Part shown: positions 22,892 through 34,106 of the stretch, one piece after another
Layout: each line of letters starts with the position of its first letter
Numbering within the stretch: the first letter of the stretch is position 1
NCBI GenBank assembly: GCA_050084515.1
Contig: CM114275.1
Location: forward strand, 1,612,001-1,676,000
Length of the DNA: 64,000 nt
Direction: 5' to 3'
Source of the DNA: Blasia pusilla
Lineage: Eukaryota > Marchantiophyta > Marchantiopsida > Blasiales
Position numbers and translations under genes: made by a program
Notes under the pieces: model-generated
What the model was told of the DNA's origin: nothing
Seen by the model: the letters and a program-made list of their open reading frames with translations, nothing else
Databases searched by the model: none

Positions 22892-24038
22892 ACACGCTTT
22901 GTCGTTCTAATACATTGATTTTGTTATCAAAACAGACCCCGATTTCAGTAATGTACAGAGACCAGAGAATGAAGAAAATAAACCATTATACTTTGCCAAG
23001 AAATAAGCTGATCAGAAGAGATTGAGCACAACCAGGTCATACTTTGGGGTTATGTTGGCAATGGCCAACATAAACTAAAAGAGTTCTCAAGAGTTCTTCT
23101 ACCACTATGTTGGGCCCAAGCTAACTTTCACTAGAAGGAATTTCCCTAGTTGCCACTAGAAGTTACAACTGTATCTAGTTCTATGGGATGCCTACCATCA
23201 AGATACAACTAGTTAATGTCTAGTATCAAAAGACTCGATGCAAAGGATTTCCAGTTGCAAAGTGCCATGTTGGCAGCATGACATGGAAGATCTATATTTG
23301 GTGCGTTGTCATTTTGCAACTAGATGTTAGCCTAGTCATTATTCAGGTTAGTCTGATGTGGAATTTAATATAAGCTTACTTGTACTCGTTTGTAGGATGA
23401 CACATGGAGAATGTTTATTTGGTAATTCATGATGACACGTGGATATGGTATCCATTAGTTTTTTGATACTAAATATAGTGTTACACTAGGATTTATACTA
23501 GTTTTAGTCAATGGTTACTAGAAGTAGTGTTTATTTGCAAAGTAGTGTGCATAAAGACTAAAATCAATCATAGATCTAAAATTAGCTATGACTAATTATA
23601 GTAGAATTTTGCTAGCTAGAAAAATATTGTCACTACTTAGTGACTAGATGTAGTGATACAATATTCACTATGAGGAAATATATGGTTACAAGATTGTAAA
23701 TCATATTTACATCAATTTGGAAGTATGCCAGACCATGAAAGTGATACTCCACTAAGGCATATATGGGAATTTTGGTGTGCCTAATACTGTTTGCTCATTA
23801 TCTAGTGAATATAAAATCTTCATTGAATTCAAATATCAAAAAATTGAGGCCCCAAATTTTTAACCAAAAGTGTGCTTCAACATAAGATGAATCTCATAAG
23901 GAAAGTCTTTACTCTTCATATGAAACCGAAAAGTCTTGAAAATAACATAAAAGAGTTATGATTAAAACTAGAGTTGTTGATCAACAAGCACAAAAATGTG
24001 TTTTCTATTTAGAAAAGTAAGTTTCATTTCAGTAAGCA
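22892..24038. other. Intergenic; possible CACTA-type terminal segment 23103-23655
   Basis: No gene. The block 23103-23655 starts CACTATGTTGGG and ends GATGTAGTG, the CACTA...TAGTG arrangement of CACTA transposons, and has repeated CACTAGAAG, CTAGATGT and CTAGTT words near both ends. The flanking triplets TAC and ATA do not match, so this is weak. A short hairpin (TTATGTTGGC) lies at about 23050. Confidence 0.25.
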
Positions 24039-25707
24039 CTAAGGAACACAAATAGTTTTCTTGCATGACCTCTTTGGCCACAATACTGAAGTACCTAAAG
24101 CATCAACCACCAATATTTGTGATGGGTCATCCTCCATATTTGGATAAGGTAGCTCAACATCAGGATCAGAAACTGTCAAAATTTAACAACTCCTAGTGGT
24201 ATTACTTTACCATGGCATTTGTCGCTACCAGCAAGGCCTAATATCTTGCCTCTACCTACATGCTACCAGCCTTTCCTATTTCGCGACAAGAAAACCTCAT
24301 CTCCAATTGCCAACTGCACAATACATGAATGACTAAACATTAGCTTGTGTAGTTAAATTGTTCCTTTTGTAGGCAAAACATATATTTCTATAAGATATTT
24401 TCCATGCAAAACATAAGAAATGTTACCTTCATAAAACTCCAACCAAAGCTAGGAATTTTTTTATGAATAGTTGATATGCTGCAAGGATTTCATCAATGTA
24501 AAATTGAATCACTACTTATTATTCCCATGTCGGAAATTTCAAACAAAAAAAAGAAAAAAATCATGTAAAGAAAATTTATAGTACATGGCAAATGAAACTT
24601 ACAATGATCCTCTCTTTCCTCTCCAAAAGTGTTGGAGCCTTCTTCTTCCCCTTGCCCTTCACAGCTATAAGTAGGCTCTCCTTTTGCTTGTTTTCAGGTT
24701 CAGGAACTATTTACTTAGAGGAACAATAGGCTCCCTTTGAAGAGCCTCTAAATCTATCATATCTGTATCTTTATCACCTTCTGTAGTGCATGGCAAAGTA
24801 GTTTTGGAGATCTCTGAAGGTTTTGGTAGAGTAGAGATAGGGTGTGGATGTTTACCACTAACTGGTGCTACAAGTGATGGGATAGGAGTTACCACAACTC
24901 CTTGAATTTTTTCAACTACTACAATCTTAGGAGCAGATTCTGTCGATGTTTGGTCCTTAGTTACTAAGCCCTTAAACTCTGTCATCGTACCCATCAACCT
25001 GTCCATTCCACTTTTAAGGAAACCCAAATCTTTCTCCACCACTTCAATTCTGTTTGTCAAGGGAGAGATGACACTCTACATACACAAAGATAAAGTGTAA
25101 GATAAGAATTTGATTCCACATGTTTCCATAAGCAATGAATTACCTTGCTGGAAAATGATTACATCAATATGTGAGCTACAACTTTCCTATATGCTTTTGT
25201 GTACTAAACTCAATACATGCAAGAATACACTAGAGCAAAGAGAGGATTTTTAAAAGTAAGATTGAACTTCACTTTATCAATAGAATGGATTTGGGACAAA
25301 CCTTATTGAGCGTCACTTGGCTTGGGGATCTTTTCGCTGTTCCCAAGGATTCTTCAATCTCTTGCAGAGATATACTTGTCCCCCTTTCTTTCCTCTAAAG
25401 TCCATAACAAAATGAAGTCATTCTCTATATCATCTAAAAAATATATAAGTTAATTTAGTGCTACCAAAGAAATCTGAATAAAATGAAATCCGAAGCCGTA
25501 CCAAAATATTCTTCACTCTTGCTAGACCACGTCTTCCATTGCGGTTTAGATGCCCCACTTTTGTATGATTGGCCTTCATTCTCTCTGATTTATTTTTTCC
25601 CTCAAGTGACAACCAATAAGTTTTCAAGCTCTCCCATATTTTAGGATTTACATCTGGTAGGGTGGGACATTCAGTACCACTCCCGGCCTCTCTCCACATC
25701 CTCTTAA

Positions 25708-25745
<38 letters not shown>

Positions 25746-25810
25746 TATCTTGGAGAACGTTTCTCCAAACTTGTCACTAATTTTCCCACCTGAGTAATCA
25801 TAGAGAGCAT
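24039..25810 (-). pseudogene. Ptta/En-Spm-type transposon protein remnant
   Basis: Minus strand. 25810-25430 contains PDVNPKIWESLKTYWLS, KNKSERMKANHTKVGHLN and NGRRGLARV, the W...S...N....H..G pattern of the plant Ptta/En-Spm protein family (Pfam Transposase_24). 25060-24707 is a coiled-coil-like segment (MTNRIEVVEKDLGFLKSG). The last block, stop at 24041-24039, has LPYPNMEDDPSQILVVDALG and TSVLWPKRSCKK, like the C-terminus of the family. AT-rich gaps between blocks look like introns or decay. This is the accessory ORF that accompanies CACTA transposases; no TNP2-type transposase was found here. An RE-rich run comes from a CT microsatellite inside the frame (25710-25742). Confidence 0.55.
25710..25742. 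repeat. (CT)n microsatellite
   Basis: About 16 CT units interrupting the Ptta-like open frame, where they encode alternating Arg-Glu on the minus strand. Confidence 0.9.
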
Positions 25811-25970
25811 AGATGTCCCTTCAAACTGATTTCAAATCATGATGTTGTTGCTTACTAACATCGACAATACTTATGTTTAAGTGACGGTGCACAGACACCT
25901 TCATATTATCAAACCAACTACTTTTCCCATCACATCCATACACTATCTCACCCTCATTGGTAACCTCAAC

Positions 25971-26016
25971 AACTAGCTTCATTCCTACTCGCTCTCGAGT
26001 AGGAATGAAACTAGTT
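25971..26016. repeat. Near-perfect 21-bp palindrome with a four-base loop
   Basis: Left arm AACTAGCTTCATTCCTACTCG would need only one change to match the right arm exactly; the loop is CTCT. The remaining 25811-26895 is AT-rich with no other recognised feature. Confidence 0.8.
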
Positions 26017-26892
26017 GTCTTTCTATGATATGTGTAGGACTCTCAATTTAATTCCCTTACACTCGTTACCTGGACACCTTAACTTCCTAAGTCCAAGGAT
26101 TCTAGCTGCTTCCCTCTCTCTATGCCAGAGTTTTTCATCGTGGGCAATAATTCTCCCAACATCATTTAGACTTGGCCTAGCCCTTTGGCATTGAATCACT
26201 CTCTACATTCTAATAAACCAAACAAGAAGTAGGAAAAAAAACAAGGTATGTTATAAGTAAAATAAATTTGTTGTAAGATTTTGTTTTTAGGATGATACAT
26301 ATATTTTTAAAAGTATAATCTATTTGTAAAAAGAGGAGTTCATATATGAAAAATACCATCAATATAACAATACATGTAAAGTTACTTATTGATTTTTTGA
26401 TTGTAGAAGAAATGTGGTTTCACTTTGTACCCTTTCAGACGTCCTTAGACTTTCTTTGTTGTTGTAGCATGTTGTCCAAACATTAAGAAATAGTGGTCAA
26501 ATGAGTTTCTCTTTCAATGCAATCTCTTTATCTCTCCAAGAAAATCCCTCTACTATGCAATATATATCGAAAAAAATAACACTATTGTATTAAAAAATCA
26601 CTGTATCATATATAGGACTCTGATTTGAAAACTAAAAAACAACGTAAAGTAACAACTTTGGGCAATAAATCAAGGCTACTGAATATGTTGAAAAATTCTG
26701 GTGTTACCAGGTTAGCAATATCAGCATATGCTCTTGCTCAGTGCTGTGAATTTTGCGCAGGAGATCAAGTAATGACTAGAGGCTTTATCCCCAACGTTAC
26801 ACAAGGCGCAAGAATTTAGTTGTGTTGAATTGAGAGAGAATGAATGAATAGTTTTATTGTCCACGGGGACCCCACAGGGCCATGGGACTTAG

Positions 26893-27079
<187 letters not shown>

Positions 27080-27086
27080 CAGTAAT

Positions 27087-28540
27087 AGTTCAAGAGCTGA
27101 AGCCTTCCCAAATCTAGACCTATAGTCTCAAATATAGGTTATGCTACAAAAAAACCCTTTTGAAGGTTTCTCAAAAGTAACAAGGTTTAAAGAAATTTTG
27201 CAAGGCCTAGCCAAGCATGAGTTTCTACAATATAAGGTGCTCTACAATCCTGCCTATGAATTATCAACTCATACAAAGGTTGGTTGTATGTGGAAGGTTA
27301 TATATTCAAGTCTCAAGACTCTCAATTGTATTTTAAGGCTAAATACTTGCTAAAATTCAAAACAAAGCCATATATGTAGATACCAGCCGCCACTCCTAGG
27401 ACAAATGTGGAGACTCAAAGGTGCGATCTCTACATCATTAGAATCCTATTTATATAGACATATACCCCAACAGAAATGAAGATGGCAAATAGGAGGAAAG
27501 GGTTTAGAATGAAAATTCACAAAGTGAGAAGTAAGCTAGCTGCTAGATTAATCAACGTTAGGCGTGAGCGACAAACTATAACAGCTATAGTGATAGTCTA
27601 AAATCAGCAAGTGCACAACACTTCTTGATTTTAGCAACACTATCAACAATTCTAAAATATATCCAGAAATGGAGAAATGGCAAGTTGGATAGGAAATTAG
27701 ATGGAAGCCTAAGGCCCTAAACTAAAACAAGCCGAAGATGAAGAAGAAAAATTAATCCCACACTAGCAAGAATTAGGATTTAAACTCCTGCAATAAAAAA
27801 AAGGCACCAAAGCTCCTCGGAGTGTGACAAAATGTGGAAGGGAGTGTAATAAGGAAGAATCTGTCTAAAGTGTGGAAGGGAGTGTAATAGTTGGTTGTCG
27901 ATTGCACAATCGGAGTCCATAGCAAAACTAAAATAGTCACATGGAACTTTCGTATAGTAGAAATGCAACACCAATTAAAGTCTCTTGTGGCCACACAGAC
28001 ATATAGCCGCACTATTAGAAAGGATTGGAGGTCTCCCGCAACAACACCAAGAAGGATTTCAAGTAACACGTAAATGCCCACGGGCTCACGAAGATTAACT
28101 TACGGGGCTAGGGGCTCACGTAACACCTTAGCAATGGTCACATACAACATTTATAGCAATGGCAACAATGCAATGACATCAAACACCTAGCAAGCTTGCA
28201 ACATGCATAACTATTACACAAATAAGCAAAAGCATTTTGGACTTCGTAAGAACCCTTTGTTTTAACGGAACTGCAATGCATACACGGTGCGGAGTCTCAA
28301 ATAGATTCAGAAGTTCAGAGTCTTAGCAGAAGTTTGGACTTCATAGAATCAAGAGATACGAACTTGCAAACAAAAGTTTGGACTTCCTAGAAACAAAAAA
28401 CATGTGCAAAGGGAGGACATGGGATAAGACACTTGGGAAGGCCCCATGGAAGGTCTCCAAGAAGTTGTCGTGTTGTGTCGGCTATTTGCCAAGTTGGCCA
28501 ACTATAGGTCTAGATTTGGGAAGGCTTCAGCTCTTGAACT
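27087..28540. repeat. 40-bp perfect inverted repeat 1.4 kb apart
   Basis: The segment 27087-27126 (beginning AGTTCAAGAGCTGAAGCC) equals the reverse complement of 28501-28540 without a mismatch, and similarity stops abruptly on both sides. The DNA between holds no recognised gene; two copies of GTGGAAGGGAGTGTAATA lie at about 27833 and 27871. Confidence 0.75.
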
Positions 28541-29510
28541 ACCCTTATGCCTTTGTACACCCGCCTTACACCTCATTCAAGCATATTGCTCCATCTGGTT
28601 GCCTCACTCCATTTCTACTCCAAACCTGCGACCGTGAGCCCTAATATTTCAGTCCGGCCTTCACTCTATGGCACGGCACGCCTCCCTATGTGGAGGCCTC
28701 CCTACCTTTCGTGCTCCTTCGTAGCTCGGGTTTGTGTGCCTCTTTCTTTGCCACAAGAATCCTTGGTCCACATCCCTATGCGAATGTAATTCCTTCCCTT
28801 CAACTTCTTCCCAACTTGCCTATCCAAACCCAAGCTCTTGACTCCCGAGTCTTTTTAGCTTGACTTTTCTCAATAACCTCAGCCGCAACAGTTGCACTTT
28901 CGCCTTGCGTTCTGCTACTTCAGCCATGGGCCTCATTCTCTCTCGTCCTTGTTTGGGCATACAATAGGGCGTCTCAAATTTTTGTCCATAGGTTTTGACT
29001 TCTTGTCCGTATTTTTTTTATGGCCTTACGGTAGGTCAGGTGCTAGGTGCCGAAAGAGGTAGACTTTTGCCTCTTACGGCCAGACGTAGAGGCATGATCC
29101 CCGTCTATTTACTTCATATCCCGCAAAAATATGGAACCTAATAAAATGAGATACCCTATGACGTAAAAGAGTATCGTCCTTCTTTTATGGCCAATATCCT
29201 AAGAGACGTCCAGAACTTACGTCCCGATATTTGAGACACCCAAATACTAGACTATCCACAACCCCGCCTTGATTGCCTACCACCTTAGCACCTCCATCGG
29301 CCCTGTCTTTGCCCCAACGCCCTCACGACTCATTTTTGGTTATAACCTAACTCTCCCTGTGACCTAACCCTACACCAGCCATGCCCTAACTAGCGTCTCC
29401 CCCTTTCCCTCCGACAAGTGTAAAATATTAATACCCTTTCTCTCTCTTCTCGACATGCACCACTAAACTCTTGACGCTACACGTACGCCATTACCAAACA
29501 CGGTCTCCGC
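28541..29510. other. C/T-rich DNA, nothing certain
   Basis: Resembles the C/T-rich block 13571-14107 and the R1 leader loosely (for example CTGTGACCTAACC at about 29355 and 19570). Possibly inner sequence of the LTR relic that follows. No coding motif. Confidence 0.25.
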
Positions 29511-29836
29511 AAGAGAGATGCTCCTAAGGCCCAACATGAAAAAGATGGCTTTGGAAAGCCATCTTTCACTCTCTTATAGCCTTAGGAAGAGCGAAAAGGC
29601 TCTTCCCCCTTAAATAGCCTCCAAATAGTAACCTGCGTGCATAGGTTACCAATCAATGGTCACATGGATGACAAAGACCAAAATAAGGAAATTGGCAGAA
29701 ACAATGTTCTTGATGCAATAAACTTGTTGCCAACCTCATCTGACATCTGAAGACAAAGTTACACCCAAATAGCCCACTGACCCTCTATGTTGTCGACGCG
29801 ATAGAACTATACATGTCGGCTAACTAAAATTTGACA
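29511..29836 (-). mobile_element. Solo or orphan LTR related to the R1 LTR
   Basis: Collinear with 20001-20337, starting TGTCAAATTTTAGTT on the minus strand. No gag or pol is adjacent on either side, so it is a solo LTR or a truncated element. Confidence 0.5.
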
Positions 29837-30204
29837 TCATCAATGCAATGACTCCATCTCCTATTGAAATTTTGTATTTGGACAAAAAGTTTGTTATTGT
29901 TTGAAGGATATATTTCCTTTCATTGAGTTCCTTTGACTTGCTTCTATTTCCTCTATTTTTTCCTTAAGATACCTAGATCCCTCCATGTACTCTTTTGACC
30001 CTCAATATCGTCTTGATCTTCAAATGTGAGTATTGGTATTCTTACTTCTCCTTCCTCCTCCATAGGGATAAAAGTAACTCAATTGCAAACAAGTAGTGAT
30101 ATTTTTTCCACTCTTGATCTTGTGATCGCATAAAGAGGCCATATTTTCACCACATACCATCATTTAGTGCCAATACAATGAAATATTTTCCAATTTGTTG
30201 CCCC

Positions 30205-30250
30205 AATATTGGTTGTGTTTGGGACAACACTCCCAAACACAACCAATATT
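30205..30250. repeat. Perfect 20-bp palindrome with six-base loop
   Basis: Arms 30205-30224 and 30231-30250 are exact complements (beginning AATATTGGTTGTG), loop CAACAC; a partial third copy of the arm follows at once (GGTTGTGTTGGGAGTG). Confidence 0.85.
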
Positions 30251-30379
30251 GGTTGTGTTGGGAGTGTTACACTTTAATTTGATCCCTCATACTCACATGA
30301 TGATGAATCTGAAATAGGAGGAACAACTACTTTTGTTGGCTTTGGTTGTTTAGCATAAGATTCCCCCAAGGTCCCTTCT

Positions 30380-30506
30380 CTCGTGTGCATACACATCGAA
30401 ACACAACATACATCGCTGTCATTGAACACACACACAAACACTCACGATCCCATGCTAACTCATGGCATCCATACATAGAGGCAAGAAGTACCAAAATATC
30501 TCCAAT
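30380..30506. repeat. Copy of the R2 3' tail on the outer side of the LTR
   Basis: About 127 bp nearly identical to 31019-31148 (shared words TACATCGCTGTCAT, CGATCCCATGCTAACT, GGCATCCATACA, CCAAAATATCTCCAAT), in the same orientation. The LTR 30507-31018 lies exactly between the two. Confidence 0.8.
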
Positions 30507-31018
30507 AAAGTAAGATCCAATCTCTCTCTACACCATCTCACACCATAGCTCTCAAAGGTGTGCACTCTTTCTCATGTCAAACCAAACCCACTCTCCTAAT
30601 GAGAGGCTTGGGTTACACTAACAAGGCAAGGGACCATAGCTCCGCCGCCTTATGCCAAGAGGTTCAACAAAGAGAGAATGAGCTCTCAAGCTCTCTCTCT
30701 TGGAGGTACGCCCCCTTCCCCCTTCCAAGCCCTCTCAACGGTAACCTATGCTCGTAGGTCACCTCCTTGGCTCTTGACCTGGTGTAGCGGGTCAAGGGTC
30801 ACTTCCCAAAATGGAAATTCAACTATCCCCAACATGGAAATTTACTCAAAATAGTAAGTTTCTCTACATTGCTCCAAAAGAGCCGAAACGAAGGGAAAAC
30901 CTGCCCTCTCAGGTTTCTCAGAGTCTCAACAGGTCATCCTCAACCTCCTAGGCCTGTCTTCCACTACTCGTGTAGACGTTCTGCTAGATCCCACCAATCT
31001 ATTCTAATAATCATGACA
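30507..31018 (-). mobile_element. 3' LTR of R2
   Basis: About 510 bp matching 40536-41023 in the same orientation. On the minus strand it begins TGTCATGATTATTAG. Shared words include GGTGTGCACTCT, GAGAGGCTTGGGTTACACT, CATAGCTCCGCCGCCTTATG and CTTGACCT..GTAGCGGGTCAAGGG. Its outer end has lost the terminal TG/CA (AATAAAGTAAG against TGTAAAGTAAG in the other LTR). Confidence 0.85.
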
Positions 31019-31334
31019 ACTGTCGTGCGCATACACATCGCTACACAACATACATCGCTGTCATCGAACACACACACAAACATACACGATCCCATGCTAA
31101 CTTATGGCATCCATACACAGAGGTGAGAAGTACCAAAATATCTCCAATCGACCCCCTAGCTGGTTGTTAGGTCCTTCTAGTTCCAGATAGCCATCTATCC
31201 CTACCTACCACAACATACATCTCTTGGATGCTAAGAGCAGAAAGGCCGGGTGCTTATCTGGCCCCATCGTTAGTCGTCTTCCCGTCATCCATGTCATAGA
31301 AAAAGTTAGAATCGAAACCTATCTAGTATCTCCT

Positions 31335-31484
31335 CTATGTACATCTGGGACACATCCATTGTCCTTGAGGAACCCTAGTGAGAGGTGGCGTCAGACATGC
31401 CATATGCCAACCTCTCGAATATCCATCACACACTAGCATCATGGCCGCACCACGGGCAGAACCACACAACATACAACGCAAGCT
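31335..31484 (-). pseudogene. C-terminal PHD finger of R2 Pol
   Basis: Residues 68-116 of the open frame ending at 31335 show CMLC, then VCDGY, RGWHMAC and, 15 residues on, WMCPRCT, the C4HC3 order of a PHD finger with the aromatic Trp two residues before the last cysteine pair. The fourth zinc ligand is Tyr (CDGY) where R1 has Cys. The preceding residues (TILRVRDVLPSGVLLLEG, VRNCALCHLP) match the integrase tail of R1, so the finger is part of Pol. No chromodomain was seen. Confidence 0.8.
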
Positions 31485-32010
31485 TGCAGGAACTACTGCT
31501 AAGCTCGGATCTACTATACCATCAATGCTAGGAAGGTGACATAGTGCACAATTACGCACATGGACCTTCCATACCATACCATTGCGTCCCTCCAGCAAGA
31601 GAACACCGGATGGCAAAACATCACGCACTCTCAGGATAGTGCGCCCTGCAGTCACATCCAACGTCGTTGGTGCGGTCTGCTGCAAGTAGGCATAATCTCC
31701 CTGATGAAACCTCTGGATAGTTGGTCAATAACCACCACCCTGAATAATCGCATACCTCAACGTATCCCGATGCCGCGCAATTTCCAAGTTCTTGAATGCC
31801 ATGGGCATCACTCTCCGAAACAACTCAGCCCTCTGAGAACATGCTCGCATCCATACATCTGGGTCATCAAGGTTCAGCACCTCACCAGCATCTCGACAAA
31901 TGGCCGTAGGTAAATCTGGCTCTCGGCCATAAAGTAGCATATACGGTGAAAAAGACGCTAAGGATGCCTGCCTGCTGAATTTGTATCCATCCTCTACCAT
32001 CCTCCCAAAC
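31485..32010 (-). pseudogene. Integrase C-terminal remnant of R2 (core deleted)
   Basis: Contains SFSPYMLLYGREPDLP, LDDPDVWMRACSQRAEL and RHRDTLRYAI, equivalent to the second half of the R1 integrase. Immediately upstream the sequence is THVLRVWEDGR, equivalent to residues about 66-76 of the R1 protein, so roughly 0.6 kb with the HHCC and DDE residues is missing. The word GAGGATGG occurs twice at the junction, which suggests deletion between short repeats. Confidence 0.8.
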
Positions 32011-32061
32011 CCTCAAAACATGTGTCCCCTCCCAACGGAACCGTCTGGCCCGTTGTAGGAT

Positions 32062-32763
32062 CTAATCCCGCTCTCTAGCACCCACAGTGCTCGCAACGCT
32101 GCCAGTACGAAGGTACTCCAAGACTACTCCATCATCATGAATATCTCGGCCGCATGTCGTCTCCTCACTGGCCTCGGGATCCAAGGACTCTCCACTAGAC
32201 CTCACCATCGAGGTCTCCACACTCTGGCTCTCCATAGCCAACATGCCTAAATAGGCTGACGCGTGACATCCTGGCACTGACTCCTCATCACTCTCTCCAT
32301 GCCATCGAGCTCCAGTCGCATCTTGTTGACTTGGGCATGGGTTATAACTCAATCGATCTGCATCCTGGTTGAGCATCCCATGTCTATGTACCACCTGAAA
32401 ATCATACTCCCGCAACAACAGAGCCCATCTCGGAAGCTTCCCTGTAAGCTTGTTGGACTCCATCAACCACTTCACTGGTTGATGATGAGTGATGATGGTA
32501 AAGGGGTTTCCGAATAGGTAACACTTGAAATGCGTGACAACCCACGATGCAGCCAAGCACTCACCCTCATACGAGCTGTACTTCGCCTCTGCAACGTTGT
32601 TTGGGTGGCTAGCGTAAGCCACCACAAGCTCTCTACCCTCATCATCATGTCGGGTGAGCACTGCTCCAAGCCCCAACATGCTCCAATCTGTGTGCAATTG
32701 GAAAGGACGCCCCCTGATCGGTCTCCTCAAGATGGGCGCGGACGTCAACCTATCCTTGAGCAA
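32062..32763 (-). pseudogene. RNase H and spacer of R2
   Basis: Open for 233 codons: RLTSAPILRRP, FQLHTDWSMLGLGAVL (first catalytic Asp), VVAYASHPNN, YSSYEGECLAASW (Glu), ITHHQPVKWLM (an Asp is expected where the first His stands) and NQDADRLSYNP (last Asp). After RNase H comes an acidic spacer before integrase. It degrades the RNA strand during reverse transcription. The Asp-to-His change suggests inactivity although the frame is open. Confidence 0.85.
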
Positions 32764-32778
32764 CCAAAATGCTTGCTT

Positions 32779-33688
32779 CTACTCATCCCCCCAGTGCCAC
32801 TCGTGATCCACCTTGGTCAGCAAGGTTAGCAACTTTGCAATCGAATTGAATCCCTTGACGTACCGCCGATTGAAGGTCGCCAATCCCATGAATGCGCAAA
32901 AACGGCTCACATCTGTAGGGCGTGGAATGCGTGAGATAGCCTCTACCTTCATTTGTTGAACACCAAGGCCCCCTGGATATATCGTATGACCCAAGTACTC
33001 AATCTGATTGTAGAAGAACTTGGACTTGCCTGGATGTAGCTTCAGCCCATATAATTGCAATCGTTGAAACGCCCTCCTCTAGATGTCGCTCATGCTCCTC
33101 AACCGTGGCGCTAAAGACTACGATGTCATCAATATAACACCTAGAAAAATCGAGACCAGCCAAGATCCTATCCACGACCCTCTGAAACTCAGTGAGGGCG
33201 TTCTTTAACCCAATTGGCAAGAACTGCCACTAGTACAAACAATCCTTCTCGTGAGGATCGATGCCCCAAAATTCCGTCTTTTGCCAGTCCTCCAATTTGA
33301 TAGGCAGTTGATGGTATCCGACCTGCAAATCCAATGAATTGAAGACCTTTGCATGACCAATCGCATCAAAGATCTCCTCAGGGGTGGGCATGGCATACCT
33401 ATCGGACTTTGTCTACCGATTGATAGGTCGGTAATCCCCACACATCTGCCTATCCATCTAGTTGCCATGCACATCCTTCTTGGCGGGCATAACAATGGCA
33501 AATGCATACTCCCCATGTGACATCTCTACTAGTCCTGCTCCAACCAAGTCCTGGCTCCTACTCTGAATCAGAGCCCTCTCCATATCACTATACTTGTAGG
33601 GTTGTCGGAAGATCGGCGTATCACTCAAAAACTCAATGCGGATCCCCGTTCCCTTCAGCGATACCCAAATCCTCCATGCTAAACACAA
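32779..33688 (-). pseudogene. Reverse transcriptase of R2
   Basis: Three frames: 33688-33458 (PIFRQPYKYSDMERALIQ, FAIVMPAKKDVHGN then stop), an intermediate piece 33516-33205, 33220-32999 (GLKNALTEFQRVVD, catalytic RCYIDDIVVF) and 33060-32779 (LGHTIYPGGLGVQQMKVEAI, FNRRYVKGFNSIAKLL). RT motifs are in normal order and YIDD is preserved, but at least two frameshifts and stops break the protein. Upstream (34106-33689) is a spacer to the methyltransferase without recognised motifs. Confidence 0.88.
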
Positions 33689-34106
33689 AGCACCTCCTAT
33701 AACTCCTGAGGAACTAATGTATCTGGCGCCGCTCTTCTTCTGTCAACTTAGGGCCCATATCTGGCTCCCAAGTGTCCATCGTGACCACGGTAGGACTCTC
33801 TGGGGCGGGTATCGGTGGTTGCTATGGTGCAACCCTGTCTCAAACAACAACACTCAGCTGCTCTCCTACAGCCAACTGCAAACTCTGATCTCCTCCACGT
33901 GCAGTGCCCGGAACCACGCTCGATGCTATGGCTATTATCTCCTAGCGTACCCACAAAACATCCCAAGAAGTCCAAGGGTGTCTCTCCCGATGTCCCATGG
34001 TGTGTAGATCTCCTCGAGTCTCGCCCCTAGCCACTGCCTCCACCGTCTTGGTAGGCATGGGGCTCACCACCGCAACCGCTGTGATCTGTCGTGATCTCAT
34101 ACGGCG

